The notes beneath the pieces were generated by a model. That model did no database searches. It worked only from the letters and a program-made list of their open reading frames with translations, and was not told where the DNA came from. From Neisseriaceae bacterium TC5R-5 (GTDB lineage: Bacteria > Pseudomonadota > Gammaproteobacteria > Burkholderiales > Chromobacteriaceae), in the NCBI GenBank assembly GCA_020830965.2, contig JACCFC020000007.1, positions 1 through 64,000 on the forward strand: a stretch of DNA of 64,000 nt, written 5' to 3'. This document shows, piece by piece, positions 24,957 to 34,085 of the stretch (position 1 is its first letter; each line of letters opens with the position of its first letter). Position numbers and translations under genes: made by a program.

Positions 24957-25613
24957 TTAGTGGCTGCCGCTAGGGCGTTGCGAATAGAAGTGAATGGGGG
25001 CGATGGCGGACACACCTGGCTGCAGCAGCGGTTCTACCCCATCTAGGCCGGGGCCAAAAGTTTCCATCGCTTCGTCCATATCACGGATAGGCGGCACCGT
25101 TAGCGCTTGCGGCTGAACCGGGGAGAGTGTCAGCAGCGCGCTCAGCACACCGGCGTAGGGCGATTGGCTGTCACTCAGCCGATTAGCTAGGTGGGCCAGT
25201 ACATGGATAGCCTCTCCCAGCAGGCGCTGGGCTTCGTCCGGCTCACACAGCGATAAAAACTCCAGGAACAGCGGTACGTAATCCGGCAGTTCATTACAGA
25301 CCGGCTCAAAGCCATGCCGCTGATATTCAGCCAGCAAATCCACCATCGCCTGCCCACGGGCGCGGTCTTCACCATGGATGTGTTCAAACAGATGCAAAGC
25401 ATGTTTCGGATTACGATCAAAAGTCTGCACATAGTTTTCTTGCAAGCTGATCAGCTCGCTGCTGGCCAGCTCTTGCAATAGTGGCTCCAAGAGGCTGAGC
25501 AGGTCGGGGTCGGTCACGAATACCTGCCGAATATCGGGTAGCGCGACCAGAAGCTCCCGTTCCGGATAGAGCAGCAAAACAGCCAGCGCACGGTAAACGA
25601 GTGGCGGGATCAT
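24957..25613 (-). CDS. narJ: Nitrate reductase assembly chaperone
   Basis: NarJ is a cytoplasmic chaperone needed to insert the molybdenum cofactor into NarG and to hold NarGH until it docks on NarI. The 218-residue protein shows the family pattern (YRALAVLLLYPERELL at the start, QENYVQTFDRNPKHALHLFEHIHGEDRARG near 56-86 and VPLFLEFLSL near 114). It overlaps narH by 4 bases (ATGA), as in most nar operons. Confidence 0.95.
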   Translation of the reverse strand: MIPPLVYRALAVLLLYPERELLVALPDIRQVFVTDPDLLSLLEPLLQELASSELISLQENYVQTFDRNPKHALHLFEHIHGEDRARGQAMVDLLAEYQRHGFEPVCNELPDYVPLFLEFLSLCEPDEAQRLLGEAIHVLAHLANRLSDSQSPYAGVLSALLTLSPVQPQALTVPPIRDMDEAMETFGPGLDGVEPLLQPGVSAIAPIHFYSQRPSGSH

Positions 25614-27166
25614 GACTGGCCTCCGTGCTGGGCTTTACGCTGGCGCCGTAAATCGTGAAAGATAATCGGCGAGGCTTTTTTCTGGCCGAACAAACTGGCT
25701 TTTGATTCACCACCAGCACAACCATTACCAAAACTGAAGCCGCAACTGCCCTTGTCTTCAAAAGTATTTTCCACCAGCTCTTTATGGCTGCTGGGTATCA
25801 CGAAGCGGTCTTCATAGTTGGCAATCGCCATCACCTGATACATTTCCTCTACTTGCGCCGCGCTCAGATGGGTGCCGCTCAGCGTGCTGTCATCGCTCAC
25901 TTTCTCCACGGTCTTTTTGCGCATATAACGACGCATCGCCACCATGGTTTCCAGCGCTTTGAGCACCGGCTCTTCTTTACCGGCAGTAAGCAGATTGGCC
26001 AGGTACTTGATGGGGATGCGCAGCTCTTTCACGCTGGGAATGATGCCATTTTCGCCAATCAGGCCACTTTCCAGCGCGCTCTGAATCGGCGAGAGTGGCG
26101 GGATATACCACACCATAGGCAGGGTGCGGTATTCCGGGTGCAGCGGGAAGGCAACCTTCCACTCCATCGCCATTTTGTACACGGGTGAGTTCTGTGCGGC
26201 CTGCAACCAGTTTTCGGCAATGCCCTGTTCACGCGCGGCGGCAATCACTTCCGGCGCGTGCGGATCAAGGAATAGCCCCAGCTGCGCTTCATACAGGCTT
26301 TGCGGGTCGGCTTCGCTGGCAGCGGTCTCGATCTTATCCGCGTCATACAGCAAGACGCCCAGATAGCGAATGCGCCCAACACAGGTTTCCGAGCAGACAG
26401 TAGGCTCACCACTTTCCAGACGCGGGTAGCAGAAAATACATTTTTCCGCTTTGCCGCTAGCCCAGTTGTAGTAAATCTTTTTGTAGGGACAGCCGGACAC
26501 ACACATGCGCCAACCCCGACATTTGTCCTGATCAATCAGCACAATGCCGTCATCCTCGCGTTTATAAATAGAACCGGATGGACAGCTGGCTACGCAGGCC
26601 GGATTCAGACAGTGTTCGCACAATCTGGGCAGATACATCATGAAGGTGTTTTCAAACGCTGCGTACATGTCTTTTTGGATGCCATTAAACAGCGCATCTT
26701 TGGAACGCTGGCTGAACTCGCCGCCCAGATCATCCTCCCAATTAGGGCCCCAGACGATCTTGTCCATTTTCTTGCCGGTCAGTACCGAGATCGGCCTGGC
26801 GGTGGGTGGGGTGCTCATTTCTGGCGCGTTTTGCAAATGCTCGTAGTCGTAAGTAAATGGCTCGTAGTATTCGTCAATTGCCGGCAGATGCGGGTTAGCG
26901 AAAATATTGGCCAGTATCCGCAACCTGCCGCCCTGGCGCGGTACCAGTTTGCCATTGGCTTTGCGTTCCCAGCCGCCCTGCCATTTGTCCTGATTTTCCC
27001 AATCTTTGGGGTAACCGATACCCGGCTTGGTTTCCACATTATTAAACCAGGCATATTCGACACCATCGCGGCTGCTCCACACGTTTTTACAGGTCACCGA
27101 ACAGGTATGGCAGCCGATACACTTATCCAGATTTAAGACCATGCCGATTTGGGCGCGGATTTTCAT
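25610..27166 (-). CDS. narH: Respiratory nitrate reductase, beta subunit (iron-sulfur)
   Basis: NarH carries four iron-sulfur clusters that wire NarI to NarG. The cysteine groups are CIGCHTCSVTCKNVW (residues 16-30), CEHCLNPACVASCPSG near 184, DKCRGWRMCVSGCP near 214 (the Trp marks the 3Fe-4S site) and CIFCYPRLESGEPTVCSETC near 243. It has 518 residues (E. coli 512). It overlaps narG and narJ by 4 bases each. Confidence 0.97.
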   Translation of the reverse strand: MKIRAQIGMVLNLDKCIGCHTCSVTCKNVWSSRDGVEYAWFNNVETKPGIGYPKDWENQDKWQGGWERKANGKLVPRQGGRLRILANIFANPHLPAIDEYYEPFTYDYEHLQNAPEMSTPPTARPISVLTGKKMDKIVWGPNWEDDLGGEFSQRSKDALFNGIQKDMYAAFENTFMMYLPRLCEHCLNPACVASCPSGSIYKREDDGIVLIDQDKCRGWRMCVSGCPYKKIYYNWASGKAEKCIFCYPRLESGEPTVCSETCVGRIRYLGVLLYDADKIETAASEADPQSLYEAQLGLFLDPHAPEVIAAAREQGIAENWLQAAQNSPVYKMAMEWKVAFPLHPEYRTLPMVWYIPPLSPIQSALESGLIGENGIIPSVKELRIPIKYLANLLTAGKEEPVLKALETMVAMRRYMRKKTVEKVSDDSTLSGTHLSAAQVEEMYQVMAIANYEDRFVIPSSHKELVENTFEDKGSCGFSFGNGCAGGESKASLFGQKKASPIIFHDLRRQRKAQHGGQS

Positions 27167-30100
27167 ACTTTTACTCCCTGATCGCTATCGACAAGTGGCT
27201 GATCCAGCCAGTCCACCTGCTTCATCTTGCGCACAATCACAAATTCATCACGGTTGGAACCCACGGTGCCGTAGTAGTTAAAGCCCCAGCTTAGTTGTGC
27301 GTAGCCGCCTATCATATGTGTGGGGTTAGTAATGGTGCGAGTAACCGAGTTGTGAATACCGCCACGTTTGCCACTGATTTCGGCACCCGGCACATTGATG
27401 ATTTTCTCTTGCGCGTGATACATCATCGTCATGCCTTCCGGCACGCGTTGCGACACCACGGCTCGTGCGGTGAGCGTGCCATTGGCGTTGAACACTTCAA
27501 TCCAATCGTTATCCACAATGCCGGCTTTTTGCGCATCCGTTTCCGAGAGCCAGACATGCGGGCCGCCACGGCTGAGTGTCAGCATGCGCAAATTGTCGGA
27601 GTAGGTGCTGTGAATGCCCCATTTCTGGTGCGGGGTAAGGAAGTTGAGCACCAGTTCTGCCTCACCATTACCGTGCTTGCCCAGCATCGCAGCCGTCGTT
27701 TTCAGGTCGATGGCCGGTTTGTAGACGCACAGGCCTTCACCAAAAGCCCGCATCCAGGCGTGATCCTGATAAAACTGCTGACGGCCAGTAAGGGTGCGCC
27801 AAGGAATCAGCTCATGCACATTGGTGTAGCCGGCGTTATAGCTGACTTCTTCGCTTTCCAGCCCTGACCAGGTGGGCGAGCTGATGATTTTGCGCGGCTG
27901 CACCTGCACATCACGAAAACGAATACTGTCGTGTTCACGTGGCCGCGCCAGATGGGTGTGATCGCGCCCGGTGAGCTTACCCAGCGCTGCCCAGGCTTTT
28001 ACCGCCACGTGTCCATTGGTTTCCGGCGCCAAGGTCAGAATCATTTCGGCGGCGTCAATCGCGGTATTGAGTTGGGGCTGACCTGCCCCCACCCCCTCGG
28101 TCACCACTTTGTTCAGACCACGCAACAGTTCTATTTCTGCGCCGGTTTGCCAACTGATACCCTTACCACCATTACCAGCCTGCTCCAGCAAGGGGCCGAT
28201 GGCGGTGAATTTTTCATAAATCTTGCCGTAATCGCGCTCCACCACCGTCATTGCCGGCATGGTCTTGCCCGGTATCGGCTCGCACTCTCCTTTTTTCCAG
28301 TCTTTAGGGTCAAAAGGCTGGCCCAGTTCCTGTGGTGTGTCGTGCATCAGCGGGGTCAGTACCAGGTCTTGCTGCACGCCCAGATAATCCTTGCCCAGTT
28401 CGGAAATGGTTTTGGCGAAACCCTTATAGATTTCCCAATCACTCTTGGCCTGCCACAAGGGCTGTACGGCTTCGGAGAGGGGGTGAATAAACGGGTGCAT
28501 ATCCGAGGTGTTCAGATCGTCTTTTTCGTACCAGGTGGCGGTAGGCAGAACGATATCGGCGTACAGACAAGTGGTTGACATGCGGAAATCCAGCACCACC
28601 AGCAAGTCCAGTTTGCCTTCGGCGGCCGGACGTACCGTGATCTCACTGGGCTTGATGCAGTCTTCTTCGCTATTCATTACCGCGTTCTGCGTGCCGAGCA
28701 GATATTTCAGAAAGTATTCATGCCCTTTGCCCGAGCTACCCAGCAGGTTGGAACGCCAGACAAATAGATTACGCGGGAAGTTTTGCGGGTTGTCCGGGTC
28801 ATTGCAGGCCATGTCCAGTTGCCCGCTTTTAAGTTGCGCCACCGTATAGCTGACCGGGTCTTGACCGGCAGCTGCGGCTTGCCGGGTAATATCCAGCGGA
28901 TTGCTGCTCAGTTGCGGTGCCGACGGTAGCCAGCCCATACGCTCGGCCTTGGCGTTGTAATCAATCAGCGCCATCTGCGCCATCTTGCCATCCGCCGTGG
29001 GGCTCAGAATTTCGTTCACCCCCAATTTTTCATGGCGCCATTGACTGGTGTGGGCATAGAAGAAGCTGGTGCCGTTCATCTGCCGTACCGGACGATGCCA
29101 ATCCAGCGCAAACGCCAACGGCGCCCAGCCGGTTTGCGGGCGCAGTTTCTCCTGCCCGACATAATGTGCCCAGCCACCGCCGGACTGACCGATACAACCA
29201 CACAACATCAACATATTGATGATGCCGCGATAGGTCATGTCCATGTGGTACCAATGATTAAGCGCCGCACCGACAATCACCATCGACTTGCCCTGGGTCT
29301 GATGGGCATTCTGGGCAAACTCACGCGCCACTTGAATCACCAGTTCTGGCTTGACGCCAGTATGTTTCTGCTGCCAGGCCGGGGTGTAGGGCACATCGTC
29401 CTGATAAGAGCTGGCCACATTGCCACCGCCCAGACCACGGTCAATACCGTAATTGGCAGCCATCAGATCAAAAACGGTCGCCACCAGTACGCTGCTGCCA
29501 TCCCCCAGGCTTAGGCGTTTAACCGGCACCTGACGTACCGCCAGTTCATCATGCTCGGCAGCAAAATAGGGAAAGCCCACGCCCACCTGCTCATCATGCT
29601 GCGCCAGCAAAGATAGCTGCGCCTTGATCTTGCCACCGGATTGCGCGTTTTTTTCTTCCAGGTTCCACTTGCCCGGCTCGCCAGTGGGCTGCTGCCAGCG
29701 AAAGCCTATACTGCCGTTGGGCGCAACAATCGCGCCGCTAAGCTCATCAAGCAGCAGTGTTTTCCACTCCGGATTATTGGTTTCACCCAGTTGATTGGCC
29801 AGATGACTGGCGCGCAGAAAGTAATCGGGCAAATAATATTCACCATCGGCGCGCAGCGTTACCAGCATCGGCATATCCGTGTATTGGCGGATGTAATCGC
29901 TAAAGTAACGGGAGGGCTGCTCAAGATGGAACTCTTTGAAAATCACGTGGCCCATGGCCATCGCCAGCGCGGCATCGGTGCCTTGCTTGGGTGCCAGCCA
30001 GATATCCCCAAACTTGGCCATCTCGCCAAAATCGCTGGATACCGCCACCGTTTTGGTGCCTTTGTAACGTACTTCGGTATAAAAATGCGCATCTGGGGTG

Positions 30101-30879
30101 CGCGTCATCGGCACATTGGAGCCCCATACCATCAGGTAACTGGCGTTGTACCAGTCGGCCGATTCCGCCACATCTGTCTGCTCGCCCCAAGTTTGCGGGG
30201 ACGCCGGTGGCAAGTCGCAATACCAGTCGTAAAACGAGAGCGGCACTCCGCCAATCAAGCCCAGATAGCGGCTACCTGCCGCATAGCTGACCATGGACAT
30301 GGCCGGTATAGGTGAGAAGCCTACGACGCGATCCGGGCCGAAGTTCTTAATCGTAAAGGCATTGGCGGCGGCAACAATCTCGTTCACTTCGTCCCAGCTC
30401 GCCCGCACCATGCCGCCCTGGCCGCGTTTGGATTTATATTGTTTGGCACTCTCCGGGTTCTGGCTGATGCTTTGCCAGGCTTCAATCGGCCCCAGCGTCT
30501 GGCGTGCTTCACGCCATAGCTGCATCAGACGGCTGCGTATCAACGGGTATTTCACCCGCTGTGCAGAGTACACATACCAGCTATAGGAAGCACCGCGCGG
30601 GCAGCCACGCGGCTCATGATTGGGCAGATCGGGACGGGTACGCGGATAATCGGTTTGCTGAGTTTCCCAAGTGATCAGCCCATTCTTCACATAGATTTTC
30701 CAGCTACAGGAGCCGGTGCAATTGACGCCATGGGTGGAGCGCACAATTTTATCGTGCTGCCAGCGCTGACGATAAGCGTCCTCCCAGCGACGATCTTCAT
30801 TCACCACCACCCCATGGTCATCGGAAAAGGTAGATTTTACCTTGCCGAGAAAATTCAATCGGTCCAGAAAATGGCTCAT
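27163..30879 (-). CDS. narG: Respiratory nitrate reductase, alpha subunit (molybdenum)
   Basis: This is the catalytic subunit that reduces nitrate to nitrite on the cytoplasmic side of the membrane. It has 1238 residues (E. coli 1247). HGVNCTGSCSW near residue 49 and GCPRGASYSW near 92 give the His and three Cys ligands of the FS0 cluster. YDWYCDLPPASPQTWGEQTD near 218 contains the Asp that binds molybdenum. The twin-arginine-like leader of the family is reduced to a short N-terminus. It is the first gene of narGHJI; a terminator separates it from narK2 upstream, so it probably has its own promoter in 30880-31071, where I could not find a convincing FNR or NarL site. Confidence 0.97.
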   Translation of the reverse strand: MSHFLDRLNFLGKVKSTFSDDHGVVVNEDRRWEDAYRQRWQHDKIVRSTHGVNCTGSCSWKIYVKNGLITWETQQTDYPRTRPDLPNHEPRGCPRGASYSWYVYSAQRVKYPLIRSRLMQLWREARQTLGPIEAWQSISQNPESAKQYKSKRGQGGMVRASWDEVNEIVAAANAFTIKNFGPDRVVGFSPIPAMSMVSYAAGSRYLGLIGGVPLSFYDWYCDLPPASPQTWGEQTDVAESADWYNASYLMVWGSNVPMTRTPDAHFYTEVRYKGTKTVAVSSDFGEMAKFGDIWLAPKQGTDAALAMAMGHVIFKEFHLEQPSRYFSDYIRQYTDMPMLVTLRADGEYYLPDYFLRASHLANQLGETNNPEWKTLLLDELSGAIVAPNGSIGFRWQQPTGEPGKWNLEEKNAQSGGKIKAQLSLLAQHDEQVGVGFPYFAAEHDELAVRQVPVKRLSLGDGSSVLVATVFDLMAANYGIDRGLGGGNVASSYQDDVPYTPAWQQKHTGVKPELVIQVAREFAQNAHQTQGKSMVIVGAALNHWYHMDMTYRGIINMLMLCGCIGQSGGGWAHYVGQEKLRPQTGWAPLAFALDWHRPVRQMNGTSFFYAHTSQWRHEKLGVNEILSPTADGKMAQMALIDYNAKAERMGWLPSAPQLSSNPLDITRQAAAAGQDPVSYTVAQLKSGQLDMACNDPDNPQNFPRNLFVWRSNLLGSSGKGHEYFLKYLLGTQNAVMNSEEDCIKPSEITVRPAAEGKLDLLVVLDFRMSTTCLYADIVLPTATWYEKDDLNTSDMHPFIHPLSEAVQPLWQAKSDWEIYKGFAKTISELGKDYLGVQQDLVLTPLMHDTPQELGQPFDPKDWKKGECEPIPGKTMPAMTVVERDYGKIYEKFTAIGPLLEQAGNGGKGISWQTGAEIELLRGLNKVVTEGVGAGQPQLNTAIDAAEMILTLAPETNGHVAVKAWAALGKLTGRDHTHLARPREHDSIRFRDVQVQPRKIISSPTWSGLESEEVSYNAGYTNVHELIPWRTLTGRQQFYQDHAWMRAFGEGLCVYKPAIDLKTTAAMLGKHGNGEAELVLNFLTPHQKWGIHSTYSDNLRMLTLSRGGPHVWLSETDAQKAGIVDNDWIEVFNANGTLTARAVVSQRVPEGMTMMYHAQEKIINVPGAEISGKRGGIHNSVTRTITNPTHMIGGYAQLSWGFNYYGTVGSNRDEFVIVRKMKQVDWLDQPLVDSDQGVKV

Positions 30880-31071
30880 ATTGCCTCCGTATTTTTTATG
30901 GCGAGCATGCTTGATTCAACTGACAGAGGATAGAAGCAAGGCAGCGGCTTGCCCATTGGTCACAGGTGGCAAGCACAGCAGGCAGAGGAAGGGGGCGGGC
31001 TAGTTCGAAAGGAGTAGCAAGCAAGAGCCGCCACCGTAAAGTGTCAGCTCTCTGACAAGCCCTGGCCCGAT

Positions 31072-31095
31072 AAAAAAAGCGCCCCAATGGGCGCC
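31072..31095 (-). terminator. Terminator between narK2 and narG
   Basis: On the minus strand GCGCCC-ATTG-GGGCGC is followed by seven T. It stands 36 bases after the narK2 stop and about 190 bases ahead of narG. Confidence 0.85.
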
Positions 31096-31130
31096 AAACA
31101 GGACAGAGAGACAACAGACCTTAAAAGCCC

Positions 31131-32522
31131 TCAACAAGGCAGCTCCGCATTTTTACGAGCGTAATACCAGTTATTCAGTAACAGGCAACTGATATAAAAC
31201 ACAATAAAGCCATATAGTGCAGCCTCTACCCCACCCGTTAAGGCAATAGAGCTGCCATAGCTTTTGGGAATAAAAAAGCCACCATACGCCCCAATGGCCC
31301 CGGAAAACCCCAACACCGCAGCGGCCTCTTTGCTCGCTTCGGCAGCAGCCTGCTTCTGTGCCACTTCATCGTTAGCCGCCGAACGCAGATGCAGCGTCAA
31401 GAAAATAAGGGGTACCTGCATAAAGGTGGAGCCGTTACCAATACCGGTCAAGGTAAACAGACACAGGAACATGGCAAAGAAACCATAAAAATTACCTCCC
31501 TCGCCCTGATGCGGCAAAAAGTACAATACCCCCAATACCGCCACAATCATCAAGGCAAAAACCGCCTGAGTGACCTTAGCTCCGCCGATCCGATCCGACA
31601 ACCACCCCCCCAGCGGCCGGGCCAGAGCACCTACCAGCGGCCCCCAGAACACATACTGAGTTGGCTCCAACTGCGGAAACTGACTCTTGATCAACAAAGG
31701 AAAGCCCGCAGAAAACCCGATAAAAGAACCGAATGTGCCGATATACAACCAGCACATCAGCCAATTATGTTTGCGCTTGAAAATCACCGCCTGATCGGCA
31801 AAAGAGGCTTTGGCCGAGGCCAGATCATTCATCCCGAACCAGGCTGCCAATGTGGACAGCAAGATAAACGGCACCCAGATAAAACCGGCATTCTGCAACC
31901 ATATCTGCTTACTGCTTTCCCCCTGCACCCAAGTCTGCGGCTCACCGCCCAGCATGCCAAACAAGCCCAGCGTAATCACAATCGGCACCACAAACTGCAC
32001 CACCGACACACCCAAGTTTCCCAAACCCGCATTCAAACCCAAGGCCGTACCTTTTTCTGCCTTCGGAAAGAAAAAACTGATATTGGACATAGAAGAACTA
32101 AAATTACCGCCGCCAAAACCACACAGTAAGGCCAAGATCAACATCGTGGGGTAACTGGTGCCTGGGTCTTGTACGGCCATGCCTATGCCCATGGCTGGAA
32201 TCAGCAGACTGGCTGTCGAGATGGCCGTCCAGCGACGGCCACCAAAAATCGGCACCATAAAGCTATAAAAAATACGCAGCGTCGCGCCAGACAAAGCCGG
32301 TAAGGCTGCCAGCCAGAACAACTGGTTTTGACTGTAATTAAAACCGATATGCGGCATATTCAATACCGCCACACTCCACACCTGCCAAATAACGAAAGCC
32401 AAGGTTAAAGCCGGGATAGAGATCCATAAATTGCGCCGGGCAATCCCTCTACCCTCTTGCTGCCAGAAAGTGGCACTTTCCGGCTCCCAGTGTTCAATAA
32501 CTTTGGACATAACAAACCTCAT
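31131..32522 (-). CDS. narK2: Nitrate/nitrite transporter of the NarK2 type
   Basis: The 463-residue membrane protein is a major facilitator of the nitrate/nitrite porter family with about 12 helices. The two glycine-rich nitrate signature stretches appear as ALLCGFGGGNFSSSMSNISF near residue 130 and GIGNGSTFMQVP near 352. GLNAGLGNLGVS near 162 is also typical. An insertion rich in alanine and charged residues (AANDEVAQKQAAAEASKE) lies near 372, typical of NarK2. It follows narK1 by 40 bases. NarK2-type proteins exchange nitrate for nitrite during respiration. Confidence 0.93.
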   Translation of the reverse strand: MRFVMSKVIEHWEPESATFWQQEGRGIARRNLWISIPALTLAFVIWQVWSVAVLNMPHIGFNYSQNQLFWLAALPALSGATLRIFYSFMVPIFGGRRWTAISTASLLIPAMGIGMAVQDPGTSYPTMLILALLCGFGGGNFSSSMSNISFFFPKAEKGTALGLNAGLGNLGVSVVQFVVPIVITLGLFGMLGGEPQTWVQGESSKQIWLQNAGFIWVPFILLSTLAAWFGMNDLASAKASFADQAVIFKRKHNWLMCWLYIGTFGSFIGFSAGFPLLIKSQFPQLEPTQYVFWGPLVGALARPLGGWLSDRIGGAKVTQAVFALMIVAVLGVLYFLPHQGEGGNFYGFFAMFLCLFTLTGIGNGSTFMQVPLIFLTLHLRSAANDEVAQKQAAAEASKEAAAVLGFSGAIGAYGGFFIPKSYGSSIALTGGVEAALYGFIVFYISCLLLNNWYYARKNAELPC

Positions 32523-32562
32523 AAGGCTGTGACGACAGCCTGGATAACAAGAATAAAAAAGC

Positions 32563-33816
32563 TCAACTCTTCGCCTGCGTCAGACGACTTTCCTCAGTAC
32601 GCGCCACCGGCTTGAATGAAAAATGCATCCACACCAGCGACACGCAGACTGTTCCATACAACAACATGAACGCACTGGAACGTATCCCACTCACATCCAG
32701 CAACACCCCGAATAAAATCGGCAACAAAAACCCGCCCAGACCACCGGCCAGCCCAACCACCCCCGATACCGCACCGATATTGTCCGGAAACTCATCCGCG
32801 ATAAACTTGAACACCGATGCCTTACCAATGGCCATGGCCACCCCAACGGTAAACAACATCACCGTAAACAGCGTGGCATTCAGGCCAAGATGAAAATGCT
32901 GCGGGCCCACCACGGTTTGAATCACAAAAGTGGTTTGCGGATAAGACAAGATAAAGAACGCCACCCAACACAACCACATCACCCCCCAGGTCACTTTATA
33001 AGCACCGTATTTATCTGCCAGCCAGCCCCCTAAAGCACGCAATACACCACCCGGCAAAGAGAAACAGGCCGCCAAAAAAGCCGCGTGCTGAATATCAAAA
33101 CCATATTCACCCACGTAATACTTGGTCATCCACAACGCCAATGCCACATAGCCGCCAAACACCACCGAGTAATACTGGCAATAACGCAACACCGCCGGGT
33201 TTTTCATCAATGCCCATTGCTGAGCCAAGGAAGTGTGATGCCGGACCAAATGCTGGGGATCAGAAAAGGAAAACAGCCAGAACAAAATAGCGGTCAGCAA
33301 CATGATAAGAGCGTACGCAACCGGCAATGCCTGCCAACCGGCCGCCAGGATAATCGCCGGAGCAATCAGCTTAGTCAGTGAAGAGCCGGCATTGCCTGCG
33401 CCGAACACCCCCATCGCCAAACCCTGCTGATCCTTGCGAAACCAACGTGCCACATAGGGCGTCCCCACCGAAAACGACCCGCCCGCTAGGCCAACAAACA
33501 AACCGATCACCAAAAAATGCCAGTACGCGGTGGCGAACTGCATCAGATAAATCGGTAGCACACAGCTGAGCATTAACAACACCAGCACAATGCGGCCACC
33601 ATAACGGTCAGTCCAGATGCCCAAAGGCACCCGCACTAGCGAACCGGTCAGCACCGGCGTGGCCGCCAGGATGCCAAATTGCGTTTCCGATAAGCCTAAT
33701 TGCTCCTTGATAGGTATGCCCAGAATGGCAAACATCATCCAGACCATGAAACAGACAGTAAAAGCGACGGTACTGGACACCAGCACCGCGTATTGCTTGT
33801 AAACGGGAGAGGCCAT
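32563..33816 (-). CDS. narK1: Nitrate transporter of the NarK1 type
   Basis: The 417-residue membrane protein is the second nitrate porter. It has 12 predicted helices, with the signature stretches GLAGGSFSVGTPYVARWF near residue 108 and GAVSGVVGLAGGLGGFLLP near 352. NarK1-type proteins are thought to import nitrate with protons, which starts nitrate respiration before nitrite is available for exchange. It is the first gene of the narK1-narK2 unit upstream of narGHJI. Paired or fused NarK1/NarK2 proteins are common in denitrifiers. The 269-base space to the divergent phospholipase gene should hold its promoter; I found no clear FNR box. Confidence 0.92.
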   Translation of the reverse strand: MASPVYKQYAVLVSSTVAFTVCFMVWMMFAILGIPIKEQLGLSETQFGILAATPVLTGSLVRVPLGIWTDRYGGRIVLVLLMLSCVLPIYLMQFATAYWHFLVIGLFVGLAGGSFSVGTPYVARWFRKDQQGLAMGVFGAGNAGSSLTKLIAPAIILAAGWQALPVAYALIMLLTAILFWLFSFSDPQHLVRHHTSLAQQWALMKNPAVLRYCQYYSVVFGGYVALALWMTKYYVGEYGFDIQHAAFLAACFSLPGGVLRALGGWLADKYGAYKVTWGVMWLCWVAFFILSYPQTTFVIQTVVGPQHFHLGLNATLFTVMLFTVGVAMAIGKASVFKFIADEFPDNIGAVSGVVGLAGGLGGFLLPILFGVLLDVSGIRSSAFMLLYGTVCVSLVWMHFSFKPVARTEESRLTQAKS

Positions 33817-34085
33817 GGCAAAGGTTCAACAAACACATGAAAGAAGGTTGGATGATAGGGCGTGGTGGCCGCACGCCATATTGACCAGAAGATGGGCAAG
33901 CGTGCTGATTAATAGCTAGAGCATTAAGTCATCGGCAGGGGATAGACTCATCCTTTTGGCGTAGGGCAGGAAAACTGAGCCCGCGAATAGCGTCGCGGCC
34001 TATTCATTCCAAATGATTTCAAAAAATGGTCATAAAGCCCACGTATATTCGCGTCATTCGCCTACCAATATCAGAAAACGACTTT

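Noticed and set aside
26300..27136. 278-codon plus-strand frame antisense to narH
   Set aside because: narH is complete with all cluster cysteines on the minus strand; the opposite frame has no family features.
30880..31071. FNR box ahead of narG (TTGATTCAACTGAC)
   Set aside because: Only the first half fits TTGATnnnnATCAA; the second half does not match.
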